Source: Candidatus Glassbacteria bacterium RIFCSPLOWO2_12_FULL_58_11 (GTDB taxonomy: Bacteria; Gemmatimonadota; Glassbacteria; GWA2-58-10). Taken from it: a stretch of 5,192 nt of DNA. The DNA is taken from the NCBI GenBank assembly GCA_001780825.1, contig MFIX01000058.1, positions 1 through 5,192 of the forward strand. The letters are read 5' to 3'. Both the position numbers and the translations under genes were made by a program. Under the pieces are notes generated by a model. It was not told where the DNA came from and did no database searches. It was given only the letters and a program-made list of their open reading frames with translations. Shown here one piece after another: positions 1 through 4,068 of this stretch. The first letter of the stretch is position 1; every line of letters begins with the position of its first letter.

Positions 1-12
1 GATTTCGCATTA

Positions 13-417
13 TCAGGCTTTCCTGGGGTATGGCTGCAGCAGGCTTACCCGGTTACCTTCCGTGTCGTTAAATGATACATAAAATCCAATCCCCGGTATT
101 TCCATGGGGTCGCCGAGCACCTTGCCGCCCGAGCTTGTAATTTTTTTCATGGACCCTTTAATGTCCTCTACCGCAATAACCACGGATGGATATTGGGCAG
201 GCCAGTCCGGTTTCTGGGGGAAGAAGCCGCCATTGATGGTGCCGGGCGCTTTGACCATCCTGTTTTCATCAGTTTCTGTGGTCGTCGCCAAAACATAATC
301 GCCCATCTCTTCGCCAAGCGTCTGCATCTGCCAGCCAAAGGCATCTGAATAAAACTTTGCCACGCGCTTGTGGTCGGCATAGGGCATTTCGAAGTGTACA
401 ACCGGATTCATTCTCAT
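13..417 (-). CDS. VOC family (glyoxalase/bleomycin-resistance fold) protein
   Basis: Small 134-residue cytosolic protein of the vicinal oxygen chelate superfamily; the specific substrate cannot be told. Two beta-alpha-beta-beta-beta modules are visible. The first opens with NPVVHFEMP (His8 and Glu10, His8 at the usual first metal-ligand position), followed by FYSDAFGW at 22-29 and INGGFF at 61-66. The second runs from PSVVIAVEDI at 77-86 through GGKV to DTEGNRVSLLQP at 118-129. The final position, often a metal-binding Glu in glyoxalase I, is Gln128 here, so metal binding may be incomplete. I chose ATG at 417 because AGGGAG (425-430) lies 7 nt upstream. The in-frame TTG at 423 directly abuts that site and is unlikely, and ATG at 411 would be 13 nt away. 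No signal peptide is present. The gene has its own promoter and is not obviously linked in function to its neighbours. Such proteins are often annotated only as glyoxalase superfamily; family is confident, function unknown. Confidence 0.88.
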   Translation of the reverse strand: MRMNPVVHFEMPYADHKRVAKFYSDAFGWQMQTLGEEMGDYVLATTTETDENRMVKAPGTINGGFFPQKPDWPAQYPSVVIAVEDIKGSMKKITSSGGKVLGDPMEIPGIGFYVSFNDTEGNRVSLLQPYPRKA

Positions 418-468
418 AATCAATCTCCCTTTATTAGCAGATTAAATACCAGTGAACTTTGACATAGT

Positions 469-497
469 ATTATAGCAAAAAGCTCAGCAAAAGAAAA
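469..497 (-). promoter_or_regulatory. Candidate extended -10 sigma70 promoter for the VOC gene
   Basis: Read on the minus strand, a perfect TATAAT (474 down to 469) is preceded by TGC, giving an extended -10 (TGnTATAAT). Seventeen bp upstream is TTTTCT (497 to 492), a weak -35, as is common for extended -10 promoters. Transcription would start near 462 and give a leader of about 45 nt before ATG 417. Confidence 0.6.
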
Positions 498-622
498 GCC
501 CGCTTCCAGCAGCCTTAAAATTCGAACAAGTCATTTCCACAGAAATTTTGTAAAATAAATATAGTTAGCTTGGAGGATTTTTATCCATAACCCAAGATAG
601 TACGAAAACATGTAGCGACTGT

Positions 623-645
623 CTTGAAAATCAAGGTTGTATACA
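623..645. repeat. Two short perfect palindromes
   Basis: CTTGA-AAA-TCAAG (623-635) is a perfect 5-bp inverted repeat around a 3-bp centre. It is followed by the perfect 8-bp palindrome TGTATACA (638-645). They may form the edge of the larger palindromic element to the right, or be protein-binding sites. The CTTGA/TCAAG arms match the core of the arms of the operator upstream of the Rrf2 gene, but with a very different spacing, so a shared binder is not supported. Confidence 0.4.
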
Positions 646-654
646 GATAGCAAT

Positions 655-730
655 GGGCGGTTCGCGCGAAACCGCCCCTACGCATAAAGAATTTTCGTAG
701 GGCTGCCCCGATTTTATCGGGACTGCGCCC
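655..730. repeat. Composite GC-rich palindromic intergenic repeat
   Basis: Three inverted repeats are nested side by side. GGGCGGTT (655-662) pairs with AACCGCCC (670-677) around a CG-alternating loop. CCCTACG (676-682) pairs with CGTAGGG (696-702) across 13 AT-rich bases. CCCGAT (707-712) pairs with ATCGGG (716-721) around TTT, flanked by an outer GGGC (700-703) and GCCC (727-730). Position between genes and composition fit a dispersed REP- or MITE-like element. The third hairpin begins only 7 bp past the hydrolase stop codon and could also block exonucleases or help end transcription, although no T run follows it on that strand. Repetition elsewhere in the genome cannot be seen from this window. 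Confidence 0.55.
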
Positions 731-737
731 CCTTATA

Positions 738-1802
738 TTATTCCTCCGCGGGCATTTTCTTGAGGTATTTCCCCAGCACAGCCTCGCAGGTGCCGTGGGT
801 TACCTTGTCCAGGGTCTCCTGGGGCAGGCCCAGCCTGCTGATAAAGATATAATGCGGCAGCCACCAGTTATGCAGACTGCCCGGGTAGCTGCTCTCCAGC
901 GGGTGGTAGGCGAACACATCCGTGCCGAACATGATCCGGTCCGCCCAGCGGATACAGAACTTCCGGTAAGGCTCGATCTCCGCCGCGGTAAGATGGTCGT
1001 ATTCCCGCAGGAACATGCCGATGCTGGTATCGACATACAGGTTAGGATAGCGCTCGAACAGGGCGGAGAGTGTTTCCGTGCCCTGGAAATTCATATGGGC
1101 CAATATCCATTTCACTTTCGGGTGCTTGGCTACCAGCTCGCTTAAGCAATAGTCCAGCAGTTCCTGGTTGGTATAGCCGGCGCGGGCCCAGAATTTCTTG
1201 GCCCCTCTGCCATAGGTATAAGCCTGGTCGCCCCAGTGCTCATTGACATGGATCAGCACCGGCAGGTCCGCCTCCTCACAGTAGCGGTAAACCTTATGCC
1301 AGGCCTCGCTGCCCATGACATGGTAATCCGGGTTTTCTTTCCTGCGGAAATCGCCGGTGTGAAGTTTCAGGCCCTGGATCAGGCCCGCCTCTACCCGCCT
1401 TTTGATCTCCGGCAACTGGTTCGCCTGCTCCCAGACCAGCCACCAGAAAACATACACACGAGGGTCGTTTTTCGCCCACTCCATGGTTTCCAGGTAAGGG
1501 TCGAGCAGGATCAGCCGGCCCGAATGATAGACTCCGGTGTACCCGAGCCAGCGGTCGATCACCTCCTGGATCTGTCCGCCTTTCAACAGGTTGGGGTAAT
1601 GGCTCCAGGCCAGATGGGCATGCGAGTCAAACCAGTCGAAAGAGAAGGAGTGGTTAGTGTCCCCGAAGCCGCGCGAGAAACCATTGTCGCCCTGCAGCCG
1701 CTCTAGATTGTCCGGGTAGGGCGCGACCGGGGTTTCCTGGCCGGGCAAGGCAGCCGCGAGGCTGAGCATGAGGACAAAACTTAACAGAAAGGATTTTTTC
1801 AC
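738..1802 (-). CDS. Exported metal-dependent hydrolase, amidohydrolase_2 family
   Basis: A 354-residue TIM-barrel hydrolase of the amidohydrolase_2 (PF04909-like) group, whose members are C-C or C-N bond hydrolases and decarboxylases; the substrate is unknown. Residues 1-22 look like a Sec signal peptide: MKKS, a hydrophobic core LLSFVLMLSLAAA, then LPGQ. There is no lipobox cysteine, so the protein is probably periplasmic or secreted. Family metal and catalytic positions are present in order: HAH (His61, His63) after FDS; KLH at 146-148; His185 in PVLIHVNEHW; His236 in WILAHMNF; and Asp295 in MFGTDVF. The barrel ends with a helical tail. I chose the GTG at 1802 because GGGAGG (1808-1813) lies 5 nt upstream and the signal peptide begins exactly there. 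Gene and family length agree, with no frameshift. It is divergent from the Rrf2 gene and not obviously part of the methionine cluster. Most relatives are cytosolic, so export is a notable trait. Confidence 0.87.
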   Translation of the reverse strand: MKKSFLLSFVLMLSLAAALPGQETPVAPYPDNLERLQGDNGFSRGFGDTNHSFSFDWFDSHAHLAWSHYPNLLKGGQIQEVIDRWLGYTGVYHSGRLILLDPYLETMEWAKNDPRVYVFWWLVWEQANQLPEIKRRVEAGLIQGLKLHTGDFRRKENPDYHVMGSEAWHKVYRYCEEADLPVLIHVNEHWGDQAYTYGRGAKKFWARAGYTNQELLDYCLSELVAKHPKVKWILAHMNFQGTETLSALFERYPNLYVDTSIGMFLREYDHLTAAEIEPYRKFCIRWADRIMFGTDVFAYHPLESSYPGSLHNWWLPHYIFISRLGLPQETLDKVTHGTCEAVLGKYLKKMPAEE

Positions 1803-1807
1803 CTGGG

Positions 1808-1813
1808 CCTCCC
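1808..1813 (-). promoter_or_regulatory. Ribosome binding site fixing the GTG start of the hydrolase
   Basis: GGGAGG on the minus strand sits 5 nt before GTG at 1802. It supports this non-ATG start, which yields a complete signal peptide. Confidence 0.75.
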
Positions 1814-1872
1814 GGTCTGCAATTTTTCTGGTGGAATTCAGAAGCAGCAGTGTACTATTGCATTAAGAAATC

Positions 1873-1902
1873 TTTACTGAATTGCCTGAGTTGTTTTATA
1901 AT
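1873..1902 (+). promoter_or_regulatory. Weak candidate distal promoter toward the Rrf2 gene
   Basis: TATAAT at 1897-1902 is preceded by TTTACT at 1873-1878 with an 18-bp spacer. The -10 is perfect but the -35 matches only 4 of 6 bases. It would give a leader of nearly 190 nt before the Rrf2 start. The same AT-rich patch reads TATTATA on the opposite strand and could instead serve the divergent hydrolase. Direction is undecided. Confidence 0.25.
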
Positions 1903-1994
1903 ATTCCAGGCTGACCCTGATCGGGCAAGATAATTTGTTCCGCAACACGCCTTTCCGCCTGGCCGCACATCGTTCCCTGAAGCCTTTCTGACCG

Positions 1995-2006
1995 GAAAAT
2001 ATTTTC
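1995..2006. promoter_or_regulatory. 12-bp perfect palindrome upstream of the Rrf2 promoter
   Basis: GAAAATATTTTC is a perfect palindrome ending 9 bp before the TTGACA hexamer. It could be a second regulator site or an AT-rich UP-like element. AT-rich palindromes of this size can arise by chance, so the call is tentative. Confidence 0.35.
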
Positions 2007-2009
2007 TGT

Positions 2010-2042
2010 GATATCTTGACAGTCCGGAGAAATCAAGTTATC
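2010..2042. promoter_or_regulatory. Candidate operator: long inverted repeat over the Rrf2 promoter
   Basis: Left arm GATATCTTGA (2010-2019) and right arm TCAAGTTATC (2033-2042) are complementary at 9 of 10 positions and are separated by 13 bp. The arms overlap the -35 hexamer and the first four bases of the -10 hexamer, so a bound dimer would exclude RNA polymerase. Rrf2 regulators are dimers that commonly bind extended dyads at their own promoters. Autorepression by the adjacent gene product is inferred from position only. A small TCCGGA palindrome (2023-2028) lies near the centre of the dyad. Confidence 0.55.
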
Positions 2043-2044
2043 TT
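2016..2044 (+). promoter_or_regulatory. Sigma70-type promoter of the Rrf2 regulator gene
   Basis: A perfect TTGACA (2016-2021), a 17-bp spacer and TATCTT (2039-2044) make the best promoter in the window. Transcription would begin near 2051, leaving a leader of about 47 nt before GTG 2098. The inverted repeat at 2010-2042 covers it almost completely. Confidence 0.7.
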
Positions 2045-2097
2045 GTGTAGTAAATCGATTGATTAAATGAACAATAACCAGGAAGGCAGGCCGCGCA

Positions 2098-2553
2098 GTG
2101 CAAATCTCGAATAAATGCTACTATGCTCTGCGGGCCCTGTTCGATCTGGGCACCCGCTACAAGCAGGGCGAGCCGAACAAGATCGCCTTCATCGCCTCAC
2201 GGCAGGGGATCCCGAAAAGGTTTCTCGAGGTGATCCTCAATGAGCTGCGCCAGGGCGGTTTCGTGGAGAGCCGGCGGGGAGTCGAGGGCGGATATCTGCT
2301 GGCCCGTGGGCCGGAAACTATCACGGTGGGCGAGGTCATCCGCTTTGTCGATGGCGATCTTGCGCCGGTCTCCTGTGTCAGCACGGTCGAGGAACAGGTT
2401 TCCTGCGATCTGAATTTTCAGTGTCCGTATTATGATTTCTGGCTGCGGGTCCAGGCGGCGATGAACGCGGTGTACGAGGGTACGACACTGGCCGATATCA
2501 TCGAGCGCTGGAACAAACATAATGCCAAGCGCAGCCCGCATTACGATATTTAA
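2098..2553 (+). CDS. Rrf2-family transcriptional regulator, putative sulfur amino acid regulator
   Basis: A 151-residue dimeric DNA-binding protein of the Rrf2 family (IscR, NsrR, CymR and RsrR relatives), acting in the cytosol. The winged helix-turn-helix occupies about residues 1-70: YYALRALFDLG, then recognition-helix region IPKRFLEVILNEL, then the wing FVESRRGVEGGYLLAR. A dimerisation helix follows (ITVGEVIRFVDG, 75-86), then a cysteine-bearing segment with Cys93, Cys103 and Cys109, and a C-terminal helix. IscR uses three cysteines spaced C-X5-C-X5-C for a 2Fe-2S cluster; the spacing here is C-X9-C-X5-C, so an Fe-S or redox sensor is possible but unproven. The GTG start at 2098 has GGCAGG (2085-2090) 7 nt upstream and an alternative AGGAAGG (2080-2086) 11 nt upstream. 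It begins MQISNKCYYALRAL, the normal family N-terminus. It lies immediately before metY-metX on the same strand, which suggests control of sulfur assimilation or methionine synthesis, as with CymR in Bacillus; this link is inference. A dyad over its promoter suggests autoregulation. Confidence 0.9.
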   Translation: MQISNKCYYALRALFDLGTRYKQGEPNKIAFIASRQGIPKRFLEVILNELRQGGFVESRRGVEGGYLLARGPETITVGEVIRFVDGDLAPVSCVSTVEEQVSCDLNFQCPYYDFWLRVQAAMNAVYEGTTLADIIERWNKHNAKRSPHYDI

Positions 2554-2593
2554 CGGCCCTTAACTTATAATATTAAGTAAATAAACTATATGC

Positions 2594-2622
2594 TTGAAAT
2601 TACTTTAATTAGATGATAACAC
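2594..2622 (+). promoter_or_regulatory. Candidate promoter for metY-metX
   Basis: TTGAAA (2594-2599), a 17-bp spacer and TAACAC (2617-2622), with TG at 2614-2615 as an extended -10. Transcription would start near 2629, giving a leader of about 120 nt that contains the stem-loop at 2637-2665. The -10 is poor, so readthrough from the Rrf2 promoter remains possible. The sequence TATATGCTTGA (2588-2598) overlapping the -35 loosely resembles one arm of the Rrf2 dyad, but no matching second arm is present. Confidence 0.4.
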
Positions 2623-2636
2623 TTACAGAGATACGC

Positions 2637-2665
2637 AAGCCGTTTCCCTGCGCAGGAAGAGGCTT
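2637..2665 (+). other. Stem-loop in the metY leader
   Basis: AAGCC (2637-2641) pairs with GGCTT (2661-2665). After one G-A mismatch, TTTCC (2643-2647) pairs with GGAAG (2655-2659, one G-U pair), leaving a 7-nt loop CTGCGCA. Ten pairs in all. Only three T residues follow, so it is a poor intrinsic terminator. It may be a weak terminator for the Rrf2 gene, an attenuator or an mRNA-stabilising element for metY. It does not show the recognisable cores of the SAM-I or SAM-II riboswitches. Confidence 0.45.
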
Positions 2666-2734
2666 TAACGGGATGGGGAATTATTATTATACACTGCTGT
2701 AATCCTGTAATTTATTCGCGGCGAGAACCGTCTG

Positions 2735-2741
2735 AAAGGAG
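2735..2741 (+). promoter_or_regulatory. Ribosome binding site fixing the GTG start of metY
   Basis: AAAGGAG lies 8 nt before GTG at 2750. The next in-frame ATG (2765) would be 23 nt away, so the GTG is preferred. Confidence 0.8.
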
Positions 2742-2749
2742 ATAGATCC

Positions 2750-4063
2750 GTGAGCAATGAAATCATGAAGGGAATTGAGACTCTGGCTTTGCACGCGGGA
2801 CAAAAGCCCGATCCGGCAACCGGGGCCCGGGCCGTGCCGATATATCAGACCACCAGCTATGTATTCAAATCTAGCGAGCACGCGGCCAACCTTTTCGCTC
2901 TGAAAGAGTTTGGTAACATCTATTCCCGGATAATGAATCCGACCCAGGATGCGCTCGAACAGCGCCTGGCTGCTCTCCAGGGCGGGACCGGCGCGCTGGC
3001 TCTGGCCTCCGGGCAGGCCGCTTGTACCCTGTCGATTCTCAATATTGCCCGGTCGGGACAGAACATTGTTTCCACAAGTTTCCTGTACGGAGGGACTTAC
3101 AACCTGTTCCATTATACCTTCCCGAAGATGGGCATTGAGGTCCGTTTCGTGGATTCCTCCAACCCAGCCAATTTCGAGAAAGCGATCGACAAGAATACCC
3201 GCGCTCTGTTCACCGAGTCGATCGGCAATCCGAAGAACAATATCGACGATTACCCGGGAATCGCCGCGGTGGCGCACAAGCACGGAATCCCGTTTATCGT
3301 GGACAACACGGTCTCTCCGCCGCCGATGCTTGACATATTCAATCTCGGAGTTGATATTGCGATGTATTCGCTGACCAAGTTTGTCGGCGGGCACGGGACC
3401 TCGATCGGCGGGGCGATTATCGATAGCGGGAAATTCGACTGGAATAACGGTAAATTCCCCGAGCTGGTGGAGCCGGACCCCTCGTACCACGGGATCAGCT
3501 ACTGGAAGTTTTTCGGCAACCACAAGGAAGCTGTGGTCCCGGGCATCGCCTATATTATCAAGGCCCGGGTCCAGCTTCTGCGCGACCTCGGTCCGGCCAT
3601 GAGCCCGTTCAACGCTTTCCTGTTCCTGCAGGGTCTGGAGACCCTGCCGTTGAGGCTCAAGAAACATTGCGAGAATTCGCTCCGCGTGGCCCGCTTCCTC
3701 GAAAAGCATCCGGCGGTAACCTGGGTGAATTACCCCGGACTGGAAAGCCATAAAGACCACCAGCGGGCGAAGAAGTTCCTCAAGAATGGTTTCGGGGCGA
3801 TAGTCGGATTCGGAATCAAGGGCGGCAGCGAAGCCGGCCGCAAACTGATCGATTCGGTCAAGCTGTTCAGCCATCTGGCGAATATCGGAGATGCCAAGAG
3901 CCTGATCATCCATCCGGCCACCACCACCCATCAGCAATTGACCGCCGCGGAGCAGGAATCCACCGGTGTCACCGCGGATTATGTTCGTCTGTCGGTCGGG
4001 ATCGAGGATGTGGAGGACATTATCGCCGACCTCGATCAGGCTTTAGCTAAAAGTCAGGGGTAG
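2750..4063 (+). CDS. metY: O-acetylhomoserine sulfhydrylase (aminocarboxypropyltransferase)
   Basis: PLP-dependent cytosolic enzyme of the Cys/Met metabolism family, 437 residues, normal MetY length. It replaces the acyl group of O-acetylhomoserine with sulfide to make homocysteine, bypassing cystathionine. Visible hallmarks: TLALHAGQKPD at the N-terminus; NIYSRIMNPTQ (57-67), whose Tyr58 and Arg60 contact PLP phosphate of the partner subunit in this family; ASGQAA (86-91); LYGGTYNLF (112-120) with the ring-stacking Tyr114; Asp185 in IVDNT; Lys210 in SLTKFVGGHGTSIGG as the Schiff-base lysine; the DPSYHG insertion typical of MetY rather than MetB/MetC (243-248); HPATTTHQQL (388-397); and Arg413 in VRLSVGIED for the substrate carboxylate. 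GTG start with a strong ribosome site 8 nt upstream. It is followed after 5 bp by metX, which makes its substrate, so the two form an operon. O-succinylhomoserine use, or thiols such as methanethiol as the sulfur donor, are alternatives the sequence cannot exclude. Confidence 0.95.
   Translation: MSNEIMKGIETLALHAGQKPDPATGARAVPIYQTTSYVFKSSEHAANLFALKEFGNIYSRIMNPTQDALEQRLAALQGGTGALALASGQAACTLSILNIARSGQNIVSTSFLYGGTYNLFHYTFPKMGIEVRFVDSSNPANFEKAIDKNTRALFTESIGNPKNNIDDYPGIAAVAHKHGIPFIVDNTVSPPPMLDIFNLGVDIAMYSLTKFVGGHGTSIGGAIIDSGKFDWNNGKFPELVEPDPSYHGISYWKFFGNHKEAVVPGIAYIIKARVQLLRDLGPAMSPFNAFLFLQGLETLPLRLKKHCENSLRVARFLEKHPAVTWVNYPGLESHKDHQRAKKFLKNGFGAIVGFGIKGGSEAGRKLIDSVKLFSHLANIGDAKSLIIHPATTTHQQLTAAEQESTGVTADYVRLSVGIEDVEDIIADLDQALAKSQG
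4056..4060 (+). promoter_or_regulatory. Ribosome binding site of metX inside the metY 3' end
   Basis: AGGGG sits 8 nt before ATG 4069 and lies within the last codons of metY. This arrangement suggests translational coupling of the two genes and supports the upstream ATG as the metX start. Confidence 0.6.
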
Positions 4064-4068
4064 CAGGC

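Larger units (their letters stand above)
424..737. other. 314-bp intergenic gap with promoter and palindromes, no gene seen
   Basis: The gap lies downstream of the hydrolase gene and upstream of the VOC gene, both on the minus strand. The VOC promoter sits at 469-497. The stretch 500-600 is AT-rich with nothing convincing beyond a short GGAT-TTTT-ATCC hairpin (575-586). From about 620 to 730 the DNA is a run of palindromes, listed separately. No open reading frame with a ribosome binding site was found on either strand. No canonical intrinsic terminator, meaning a GC-rich hairpin plus T run, is visible for the hydrolase gene. Confidence 0.7.

Noticed and set aside
421..423. TTG as start of the VOC protein
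   Set aside because: It directly abuts the AGGGAG ribosome site, with one base between them. ATG at 417 has proper 7-nt spacing and matches the family N-terminus better.
459..464. TTGACA on the plus strand between the VOC and hydrolase genes
   Set aside because: No acceptable -10 lies 16-18 bp downstream and no plus-strand gene follows. It overlaps the start region of the minus-strand VOC promoter by chance.
700..730. Intrinsic terminator for the hydrolase gene
   Set aside because: On the minus strand the CCCGAT/ATCGGG hairpin is followed by GCAGCCCTACG rather than a T run, so the palindromic-repeat reading was preferred.
2554..2749. SAM riboswitch (SAM-I or SAM-II) in the metY leader
   Set aside because: The hallmark conserved cores were not found by eye. 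Only one simple stem-loop is present. A covariance search would be decisive.
2687..3937. A 416-codon open frame on the minus strand opposite metY
   Set aside because: It is antisense to a well-conserved MetY with all PLP motifs. Its own translation is Arg-, Asp- and Gly-rich with no recognisable domain, as expected from the codon bias of the real gene.
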